Positions 53,354 through 64,000 of a stretch of DNA of 64,000 bases are shown here, piece by piece (positions within the stretch are counted from its first letter, which is position 1; every line of letters begins with the position of its first letter). A program made the position numbers and the translations under genes. The DNA comes from Candidatus Heimdallarchaeota archaeon (GTDB lineage: Archaea; Asgardarchaeota; Heimdallarchaeia; Heimdallarchaeales; Heimdallarchaeaceae): positions 1 through 64,000 of the forward strand of contig JAUVXV010000016.1 in assembly GCA_030603365.1 (NCBI GenBank). Direction: 5' to 3'. The notes under the pieces were generated by a model. That model was not told the DNA's origin, did not search any database, and saw nothing but the letters and a program-made list of their open reading frames with translations.

Positions 53354-54772
53354 ATGGAAAATTGGCTTGATACTTATTTAAAAATGTTAAATTCTAAACC
53401 CTTTGCAATTGAGAAAAAAAAAGGCTCTCTAATAGGTTTCAATGTCAATATTGACAAAATTATTGCAATAAACCCAGCAAAAATTTTACAAGTAATACCT
53501 ACAGAAATAATTCCCAAGCTTGATTTCGATAAAACCCCTCCCTCTTCTGTTGAAACTCTAATTGATTTCTTCTCGTGTTTGTTTCATTCAATTAAACATG
53601 GAAAAGCTGATGAGGTCTTAACAGAATCTCAGAAATTATCAAATTGGATAGAAGAAGTTTTCGAGATTATGAAAGTAAAAATTGGCGGTCAAGCTGGAAT
53701 TATAGCAAATCTATTTAGTAAACTAGGCTTGAAGAAAATTTTACTGAGTTTACCAGTTTTGGATAATTCTTTAACCAGTTTATTAGAACCGAATATTTTG
53801 ACAATAACAATGGATAAGTCTGGTCATTCTATTACCCCAATCTCCAAGATAAATAATACAGAAGACGAACCAATTATTCATTATGTGTTTGAATTTACAC
53901 CAGGAACTTATGTAATAGGTGATCAGAAGATTGTTTGTAAAAGAGATAATCGATTTATCTTATCTTATGATAAAATAAATACACAATTGAGGTTTAATGA
54001 AGGTTTTATGGATTATTGTGAGGAATTTCTTTCTGAATATTCCCTAGCAATAATCTCTGGATTCCATTTAATTAGTCAACAAGAAGGTTCCTCACAATCC
54101 TTCTATGATATAATCGCGCCTGTAGAAACGATGCTTAAAAAATGGAAGGTAACCAATCCTCTTCTCTACCTACATCTAGAAATTGCTTCTACAAAAGACG
54201 TTAAGCTGAGAAAAACTATAATTGAAGTTTTATTCCCTTTAGTTGATTCAATTGGTTTAAATGAACAAGAATTAATCTCATTTATTGAAATAATCAATCC
54301 CAAATTTGCAAGCGAATTAAGAAAAAACATGAGTTCTGTTATGTTTTTTAAAGCTTTAAATGAGATTTTACAACACTATCCAAATATTAGAATCCATTTT
54401 CATTATCTTGGTTACTTCCTTATCCTTTCTAAACCAATTGATTACAAAAAAGCACAAATGAGAAAGCAAGGACTTATTCTATCTTCGTTATTTGCTGCAA
54501 GAAACGCAGAAGGAAGAGAATTTACCACTTTCGGTGATATTCATAATGTTTCTTTAAATATAGCAATTAATGGATATGAGGATTTGAAAAAGCTTCACAA
54601 TTATTTACAATCTCACTTTTCAACAAAAGAAAGCCTACATGAAGATGGTTTATTATTCACCCCTTTCTTTTCTTTGATAGGCATACCTACTATAATTGTA
54701 GACAATCCTAAAGAATTGGTGGGTTTGGGCGATACTATCTCCTCTGTTTCTATTCTTTACGAGACTCAATAG
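53354..54772 (+). CDS. ADP-dependent glucokinase/phosphofructokinase family
   Basis: 472 aa ribokinase-fold kinase of the ADP-specific family used in modified archaeal glycolysis. It has the substrate-binding GFNVNIDKI start, GGQAGIIANLFSKLG, and the C-terminal catalytic LVGLGDTISS with the base Asp in GLGD. The Asn-rich NIDK region and HFHYLGYFL agree with the family. Whether glucose or fructose-6-phosphate is preferred cannot be told from the sequence. Monocistronic. Confidence 0.9.
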   Translation: MENWLDTYLKMLNSKPFAIEKKKGSLIGFNVNIDKIIAINPAKILQVIPTEIIPKLDFDKTPPSSVETLIDFFSCLFHSIKHGKADEVLTESQKLSNWIEEVFEIMKVKIGGQAGIIANLFSKLGLKKILLSLPVLDNSLTSLLEPNILTITMDKSGHSITPISKINNTEDEPIIHYVFEFTPGTYVIGDQKIVCKRDNRFILSYDKINTQLRFNEGFMDYCEEFLSEYSLAIISGFHLISQQEGSSQSFYDIIAPVETMLKKWKVTNPLLYLHLEIASTKDVKLRKTIIEVLFPLVDSIGLNEQELISFIEIINPKFASELRKNMSSVMFFKALNEILQHYPNIRIHFHYLGYFLILSKPIDYKKAQMRKQGLILSSLFAARNAEGREFTTFGDIHNVSLNIAINGYEDLKKLHNYLQSHFSTKESLHEDGLLFTPFFSLIGIPTIIVDNPKELVGLGDTISSVSILYETQ

Positions 54773-54879
54773 AAAGTAATCGTGTTTTTGATTGTAAAAA
54801 AGGAATTCTTGTGTTTAAATAATTTCTTCAATATAAAATACAGAAGAAGATGTTATTCAGAAAATGAGTAGATGAGTAA

Positions 54880-56286
54880 ATGAGTACAACACAAATAGTA
54901 AACGATTATAATGATGTTTCAGACATTGATCAGGATAGCAATATAGACATCAAAGTGTATGAATTGGCCTCGAAAGAGGTTGAGAAGAATGTTTCTCACC
55001 TAATAAACGAGCTTTATTCAAAAGGTGTCATCTTTTCTATTAAAATATCTAAAGAAAAAACCCATCTTATCATCTACAGTTTAAACAATATATATCGAAA
55101 CGAAGAAACAAGAGAAAATCTACTGAATCATCTTCAATTAGCATACTCCTTAAAGGAAATAGAGAATACAGAGGATTTCTTTATACCATCTATTAAAAAA
55201 GTAGAGCAAGATGGAAAATTTGTTGTATTAAGTTACTCTAATAACAATCCAAGACAATATTTCTTTACTTGTTTACTATCTGCTGTTAACTCGAACATAC
55301 AATCTTTAAATAGAAATTTTAGCAACTTTGTCAAAGATTTAGTACAAGCAAATATTTTCTCTATTATATTAACTCAATTTGCTTCTAGAAATAAAGCTGA
55401 TCAGATGTCTAATATGTGGGGAATTATGTTTTTAGCAAAAAGTAGTGACAAAGAGTTGCTTAAGAAAAAAGAACAAACATTTCAGAGATATATTAAGGCA
55501 AACACAACAAAACTAAATTGCCAACTCCAATTTCTCTCAAAAAGAGAAATAATGAGACATCAAATAAATTTCAGATTATATGTTCCTTGGATTAAACACT
55601 TAGGCGTGCTTAATGATATTATGCCCGTACCTAAATTACTGAACCTAGTTATGCAAAAACAACGCATTGTTGTTCCATTTCCTACAATAGAAAAGGTGGA
55701 GGAACCTTCTTTACAAGCTACAGTAATATCAAAACCCAATCTGTTGAAAGAGACCTCTTCTCAAAAGGTATTTTCATCAAGAAAACCCTATCCTAGCATT
55801 AGAGCAAACATACCTTCTGGAATTGTGAATAAAAGTACAACCATACAGAAACTTCATGATTCTATGAAACAGCTTACTCCTAGTAATATTGAAGATTTTT
55901 CAGTACCTACTCCAAGAACAATGAATGCTGTTTTCGATATTGAATACTTGAAAGTTAGAATAAGTAAGATCTTTAAAGAGTTTGAATTCAAAGAAACTTT
56001 GATTTTTGAAGAGAATTTTGATTTGGTTTTGAGAAAAGAGACTTATTATGTGTTCATTAAATTCTTCAAAGATGTTTTAAATCAGAATGGTGCTTATGAA
56101 ATCGTAGAAACTCTAAGCTCAATAGCAGGTTTAAGAAATAAATTTCTTTGTATAGTAGTAGCAGATGTTTTGGAAGAAAATGCCAGTAAACTTCTGAATG
56201 AATATAATATTCTTCATTTAACTCTGACTGATATTTTAGTTAATGATTCATTAAAAGCCAAGCTTTATGGAATAATTTTAGCTTAA
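54880..56286 (+). CDS. Unrecognised protein with possible nuclease-like C-terminal domain
   Basis: 468 aa, no signal peptide or membrane helix. Three parts can be seen: a mixed alpha/beta N-terminal part (to ~265), a Ser/Pro-rich linker (about 270-345, TVISKPNLLKETSSQ), and a C-terminal alpha/beta domain. In that domain FDLVLRKETYYVFIKF is followed by LRNKFLCIVVADVL and YNILHLTLTDIL, the order of a PD-(D/E)xK restriction-endonuclease fold, but with Val-Phe-Ile-Lys where the catalytic ExK should be. It may be an inactive nucleic-acid-binding version. GATGAGTAA lies before the ATG. The next gene (56427) may be a partner. Confidence 0.6.
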   Translation: MSTTQIVNDYNDVSDIDQDSNIDIKVYELASKEVEKNVSHLINELYSKGVIFSIKISKEKTHLIIYSLNNIYRNEETRENLLNHLQLAYSLKEIENTEDFFIPSIKKVEQDGKFVVLSYSNNNPRQYFFTCLLSAVNSNIQSLNRNFSNFVKDLVQANIFSIILTQFASRNKADQMSNMWGIMFLAKSSDKELLKKKEQTFQRYIKANTTKLNCQLQFLSKREIMRHQINFRLYVPWIKHLGVLNDIMPVPKLLNLVMQKQRIVVPFPTIEKVEEPSLQATVISKPNLLKETSSQKVFSSRKPYPSIRANIPSGIVNKSTTIQKLHDSMKQLTPSNIEDFSVPTPRTMNAVFDIEYLKVRISKIFKEFEFKETLIFEENFDLVLRKETYYVFIKFFKDVLNQNGAYEIVETLSSIAGLRNKFLCIVVADVLEENASKLLNEYNILHLTLTDILVNDSLKAKLYGIILA

Positions 56287-56426
56287 AATTCGTGGAAAAA
56301 TAGCGTGTTAGGTCTTCTTAGAAGATTCAAACTAATTATAATTTGTTTTCAAGAATTGTCTAAGGAAATAAGTAAAAAGCTTCCGTATTACAGAAGCTTT
56401 TGAGGAGAGTAAATAAGTAAAAAGCT

Positions 56427-56801
56427 ATGGGGGAACCAGATATAAAAATAAAATCTTACATCGCAGGTCTTGTACATAAATTTCTACCAAAACATGAAGA
56501 AACAATACACAGCGGTCTATTTCTAATGTCTTCTAAACAAAAAGATTTCAATATTTTTGATTGGTATTTTAATGGATATTCTGTTATTTCTGAAACCATT
56601 TCTTCATATTTACGACATTTGTGTTACAACAAGACTGTAGAATTTACAAATGACGGGATATACTCTCTTGCAAAAAATCAAACTATTATATCAGCTGAAG
56701 AATTAGCTAATGCAATACAGCAGGTGGAAGATAGTTTGCTTGATTATAAGTCGAGTATAGATATAATTAGAGATGCAGAAAAAATATTTTCTTCTGCCTA
56801 G
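56427..56801 (+). CDS. Unrecognised small helical protein
   Basis: 124 aa, mostly helical (SYIAGLVHKFLPKHEETI, then VISETISSYLRHLCYNK), with a small wHTH-like middle (KTVEFTNDGIYSLAKN). GAGGAGAG lies 20 nt upstream of the ATG. It follows the 54880 gene by 140 bp and is convergent with the HD hydrolase gene. No family recognised. Confidence 0.6.
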   Translation: MGEPDIKIKSYIAGLVHKFLPKHEETIHSGLFLMSSKQKDFNIFDWYFNGYSVISETISSYLRHLCYNKTVEFTNDGIYSLAKNQTIISAEELANAIQQVEDSLLDYKSSIDIIRDAEKIFSSA

Positions 56802-56825
56802 ATAGAACTTGGTTATTAGCTTCAA

Positions 56826-58202
56826 TTAATAGGATGTAACTGACACATCGGGTTCTTTATCAAGTGTTTTAGGTCTTATTTTCTTCCACATGTCTCTGAG
56901 TTTTTCTGCATCATTTGGGTGAGCATATGCTCTAACCAGCGTAAACAGTGTTCTATAAGCTTTAGGTCCTGAAAATGTAGTAATATACGATGTAGTATTA
57001 AGGGCTTCATTTAGAGTAAATGAATTTGTACCAGGACGAATACGATCGTATGGATCATAAATGTATATGTTTGAAGCTTGAAATTCTTGCTCATTTATTG
57101 TAGACAATTTATATGTTGAATCAACTTTAATATTATATTTGATTTTAATTTTGTTTTCCTTAGCGTAATTTTTCACTTTTTTAATGAAAGATTCTTGTGC
57201 GGTCAGACTACATAGCTCTTCAACACTGATCCCTAAACTATCTGCAGTTGATTCATCAATAATTTTCTCCCAAACAGCTTTATATAAACGACGATCAAAA
57301 AGATCCTTTGCTAGTGATTTGGCGACAGCTAAGTCTTCTGATTCTTTGGAGAAGATTTCTCCAAGAAGGGTATATTCGTTAAGGTATGTATATCTGGCTA
57401 AATCGTTTGTACGTTCAATAAGTTCCAGGGGCTCACAAGCCTCTCCAAGCATTTCATGTATTGTAATATCAGCAGCTCTTGCTGTTTTATGAAAATATAC
57501 ATTCTTATATTCAAAAAATCTGCCGATGAGAGAAGAATAGATGTCATCTAAGCATTTCCAATTATAATGAATAGCTTCTTTATCGAGATGCATCTGAATT
57601 GATGTATTATTGATAATCCGATTTACTGCTATTATTCCAAAATGAAGAGTACCTGCAAAAAAGGAGTCTCTAAGCATGAAATCTAACCGATCAGCTCCAA
57701 GTGCACCTTGAATTAGTGGATGGACAAGATAGTTCTCACCATTCCAGATTTTCATTAATTCCTCTGGATTAGTAAACTCCTCAATAATTGGTTTGAGGAA
57801 TTCAGAAAAAACCATTTTATCTCTATGAACATCATGTCCGTGAGGTGCATCAGGATATACTCTCTTGAAAACAACATCATCATAAGTGTGGCTGAAAGGA
57901 CCATGACCAATGTCATGTAGAAGTGCTGCAATTCTAGCAGTTTGAGTTATTTCTACTACATCATCATGCTCTCTGAAAACTTCTTCTGAATATTTACCTG
58001 CTAGATGCATGACCCCAGTGCTATGTGTAAATCTAGAATGAATAGCTGAAGGATAAACTTGTCGAACTCCTGAAAGTTGGCTTATCCAGCGTAATCTTTG
58101 AAATATAGGCGTATCTATTATTTTATTTTCTATTTCTGTCATACGTACTTCATCGTAGATGGGATCTCTGATAGTACGAGTGAAGTTTAATACGTCTCTC
58201 AT
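56826..58202 (-). CDS. HD-domain phosphohydrolase (dGTPase/SAMHD1-like)
   Basis: 458 aa. Metal-binding HD motif: H60 (SRFTHS), H96-D97 (LLHDIGHGPFSH), and a distal Asp in GADRLDF. The start IRDPIYDEVRMTEIENKIID and QLSGVRQVYPSAIHSRFTHS are typical of the COG1078 family related to SAMHD1 and bacterial dGTPases, which hydrolyse dNTPs or other nucleotides. The C-terminal ~150 residues form a separate domain. Monocistronic, convergent with 56427. Confidence 0.88.
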   Translation of the reverse strand: MRDVLNFTRTIRDPIYDEVRMTEIENKIIDTPIFQRLRWISQLSGVRQVYPSAIHSRFTHSTGVMHLAGKYSEEVFREHDDVVEITQTARIAALLHDIGHGPFSHTYDDVVFKRVYPDAPHGHDVHRDKMVFSEFLKPIIEEFTNPEELMKIWNGENYLVHPLIQGALGADRLDFMLRDSFFAGTLHFGIIAVNRIINNTSIQMHLDKEAIHYNWKCLDDIYSSLIGRFFEYKNVYFHKTARAADITIHEMLGEACEPLELIERTNDLARYTYLNEYTLLGEIFSKESEDLAVAKSLAKDLFDRRLYKAVWEKIIDESTADSLGISVEELCSLTAQESFIKKVKNYAKENKIKIKYNIKVDSTYKLSTINEQEFQASNIYIYDPYDRIRPGTNSFTLNEALNTTSYITTFSGPKAYRTLFTLVRAYAHPNDAEKLRDMWKKIRPKTLDKEPDVSVTSY

Positions 58203-58342
58203 AGTAATTCCTCTATAATACTTATTGTTAATTAATTTAATAACCTTTTAATCTTTTTGCTCCAAACTAAAATTACGACAAAAATGGTTGTGGGCTGTGA
58301 AAACATGGTTTTTTATCAAACAATTGATGGGTTTGTGGGTGT

Positions 58343-58419
58343 TGGTGGACCGACCGGGATTTGAACCCGGGGCTACTTCGGTGCGAACGAAGCGATCTCC
58401 CAGACTGATCTACCGGCCC
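58343..58419 (-). tRNA. tRNA-Ala (anticodon CGC), CCA encoded
   Basis: On the minus strand: acceptor GGGCCGG/TCGGTCC with G-U pairs, D arm TAGATCAGTCTGGGAGATC, anticodon stem CTTCG/CGAAG with loop TTCGCAC (anticodon CGC), T arm CCGGG-TTCAAAT-CCCGG, discriminator A and genomic CCA. It lies outside the rDNA, where archaea often keep a tRNA-Ala. Confidence 0.95.
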
Positions 58420-58511
58420 AACGAAGCATTACGAATATTTATTTTGGAAAGAAATTAATAAAATACGATAATATGATATTGAAAGAAGAGAGTGGCAAAA
58501 TAAGGAAAATT

Positions 58512-58925
58512 CTATCCAGAACCCTTAGCTCTCATGATTTGTCTTTTACCTATGGCCTCCCAATATTCAACTTCTGAACCTTCTTGAATCTTGCTTTTAA
58601 TATCTTCATCATCAGGTATTGCTGCTTCAAAAGTATCATAAGTTTCAAGATCCATCAGTTGAACACTATCTGTAGATAATGATAAAACTTGAGCATTTCT
58701 TTTATCAATTATGGGAGATTGAAGTTTAAAATCACCAGGAATAGCGATTTCTGTTTTACTTCCTGTGAAAATGTTCTCTATTTTCATTCTACATTTAGCA
58801 TGACCATGTTTTCCACTTTTTGATTTCTCTATTGAACGGACTAAGTAAACATCATCATTATGAATAATGTGATGGCCTTCTTTAATTTGACCTGCTTTTA
58901 TTGGTTTTACATCGTGTTCAGACAT
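58512..58925 (-). CDS. eif5a: Translation initiation factor 5A (aIF5A)
   Basis: 137 aa. Relieves stalled elongation at proline-rich and similar sequences. The hypusination loop SKSGKHGHAK is intact with the target Lys at 39, followed by the OB-fold C-terminal domain. AGGAGAT before the ATG. The micro-ORF products of this genome contain PPxWxP, the kind of sequence that needs this factor, though that link is only suggestive. Confidence 0.96.
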   Translation of the reverse strand: MSEHDVKPIKAGQIKEGHHIIHNDDVYLVRSIEKSKSGKHGHAKCRMKIENIFTGSKTEIAIPGDFKLQSPIIDKRNAQVLSLSTDSVQLMDLETYDTFEAAIPDDEDIKSKIQEGSEVEYWEAIGKRQIMRAKGSG

Positions 58926-59072
58926 TTGATTATATCTCCTACAAGTTCTTTTTTCTTTATGATTTATTTTATATTACTGTGATATTTTTAAAGGATTTTG
59001 GTTACAATAATCTAAAGATGATATCGTTTTAATAGATTTTTGAAAAATAAAATAAAAAAGGAAATGAATGGA

Positions 59073-59516
59073 TTATCTTTGTGGTTTAGCTTTCTTTCCT
59101 ATAACAATTTGATTAATGGCTGTTCCATTAACATGTGTAACTTGCCATTTTACACCAGGAATATCACCCATTGCTCCCTTTTGAGCACCACCTATACTAC
59201 ATACTAGAACTTCATCGTGCTCATCAATGTAAAGAAGACCTCCATCATGTGGAACAAAGGCACCAACCTGTTTCCCGTTTTTAGTAAGTCTAACCCTTAC
59301 ACATTTTCTCATTGCAGAGTTGGGTTGTTTACTTTCCACTCCATATTTTTCTATAACAATCCCTCTTGCAGCTGGAGCTCCCTCTAATGGATCTGTTTTC
59401 TTGTCCAATCTTAACATTCTTCTTTTATAATGGATATCTTTCCAACGGAAGTGTTTTCTTTTGTTAACTAATTTTCTTGCTGCGAATTCTCCTTTCGGAC
59501 TTTTTGATCCAGTCAT
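59073..59516 (-). CDS. rps12: Ribosomal protein S12 (uS12)
   Basis: 147 aa, archaeal/eukaryotic form with N-terminal extension ([17 protein letters not shown]). The decoding-site loop [18 protein letters not shown] is conserved, with [16 protein letters not shown] after it. It follows rpoA2 by 157 bp; the rpl30e and nusA genes that usually separate them in archaea are absent. Confidence 0.97.
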   Translation of the reverse strand: MTGSKSPKGEFAARKLVNKRKHFRWKDIHYKRRMLRLDKKTDPLEGAPAARGIVIEKYGVESKQPNSAMRKCVRVRLTKNGKQVGAFVPHDGGLLYIDEHDEVLVCSIGGAQKGAMGDIPGVKWQVTHVNGTAINQIVIGKKAKPQR

Positions 59517-59672
59517 ATTAAATCACATTTTTTTAAGCCAATTAATCTAACCTTGTTAAGCTTAAGCTTTAGTTAGATTTTCCTCCTTAGTTTTTAATAA
59601 AAACCTTCTGTTCAATTACTTATACGCTATTTCCAAATTAATTTAAGAAATTAAAAAGAAGAATGAATTTAT

Positions 59673-63571
<3,899 letters not shown>

Positions 63572-64000
63572 TTTTTGTTTTTCTCCCAAAAATATGTTAG
63601 AATCTCTACACTAATCACGTGACTCTATCCCACGGGTTCGAGTATTTGATAAAAACCTTTTGATTCTTAACCTCTTTATTGTTTCAATAACAATTAGACT
63701 AGCCCTTTATACTATAGTTCAATTATAATGAAAATAACAATGAAACTTATTATCCCGATTTTCCTTATTACCTATTTTTTTAGTATTTTGTAGTATATAG
63801 ATGCCTCTAGCTTCATATCTAAAGTCATAGAGAGATTTTATGTAATGAACTGTTGTTTACTCGTTCGATTTATTCTGGTTTGGTAACAAACCATTCACTA
63901 GTATACATATTACTTGATAAGGTGCTAGAAACAGCTGTAAAAAAATGTAAATTCTTAGAACTTATATAGCCTTAAGCTAAAATGTCAAATTGAAAGTGAA
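63572..64000. other. Upstream region of rpoA1 to the window edge
   Basis: 429 bp of AT-rich DNA. It should hold the rpoA1 promoter. A 21-codon hydrophobic ORF at 63728 has no supporting context and is not called. No RNA gene, repeat or conserved ORF was found. Confidence 0.5.

Noticed and set aside
26666..58419. Introns in tRNA genes
   Set aside because: All four tRNAs fold without an insert in the anticodon loop.
63728..63793. 21-codon hydrophobic ORF upstream of rpoA1
   Set aside because: No Shine-Dalgarno site, no homologous copy, and no context; easily produced by AT-rich DNA.

Overview
This window comes from an AT-rich archaeal chromosome, most likely an Asgard archaeon (Promethearchaeota). 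Archaeal features are the split RNA polymerase A'/A'' genes, a two-[4Fe-4S] RpoD, P0/P1 stalk proteins ending in LFG, TFB, RPA, RFC and Orc1/Cdc6, L18e, aIF5A and a euryarchaeal/eukaryal-type TrpRS. A Rab/Ras-like GTPase next to a roadblock protein, an OSTC/OST3-6-like membrane protein and a serial winged-helix protein resembling UFL1/DDRGK1 point to Asgard. The class (Heimdallarchaeia or Lokiarchaeia) cannot be decided from this sequence alone.

Region 1 (1-14.4 kb) is an rDNA island. A 23S gene cut by the window edge and a complete 16S gene lie on the minus strand but are 8 kb apart. Between them sit three tandem cassettes. Each has a 16S-tail/spacer copy, a micro-ORF of 22-25 codons with the pattern YDPxxGDxxxxPPxWxP, and a gene for a ~525-residue alpha-helical TPR-like protein. 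A more distant cassette lies upstream of 16S, where two copies of the micro-ORF sit in a perfect 114-bp inverted repeat around the TPR gene. A deleted relic of the same cassette lies at 42.9-43.2 kb. The arrangement (short variable peptide gene plus cytosolic TPR protein) resembles bacterial RRNPP peptide-receptor signalling. It is my best candidate for an undescribed system. The first two tandem copies are bounded by copies of the 16S 3' tail, like the att sites of elements that integrate at RNA-gene 3' ends, and the 16S gene itself has a 33-nt insertion exactly at that junction.

Region 2 (14.5-24.8 kb) holds a membrane-anchored HerA/VirB4-like ATPase, the L1-L10-L12 operon with a structured leader, and a minus-strand five-gene operon (KaiC-like ATPase, roadblock, FIST sensor, small GTPase, small zinc-finger protein) that looks like one signalling module. 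The UFL1/DDRGK1-like and OSTC-like genes follow.

Region 3 (24.7-43.6 kb) mixes RadB, NAD synthetase, surface proteins, RPA, TFB, a type IV pilus-type ATPase with a split membrane platform, RFC small subunit, TruA, ArsR-type and Orc1/Cdc6 genes, and tRNAs for Thr, Glu and Leu.

Region 4 (43.6-64 kb) is informational: rpoD-L18e-L13-S9-rtcA, then L3-L4-L23-L2, and rpoA1-rpoA2-rps12 on the minus strand. All are fragments of the usual archaeal superoperons. They are interspersed with a PAC2 protein, a NOG1-like GTPase, TrpRS, an ADP-dependent sugar kinase, an HD hydrolase, tRNA-Ala and aIF5A. Many genes have Shine-Dalgarno sites of the type GGTGAT, complementary to the GGATCACC tail of the 16S seen here.
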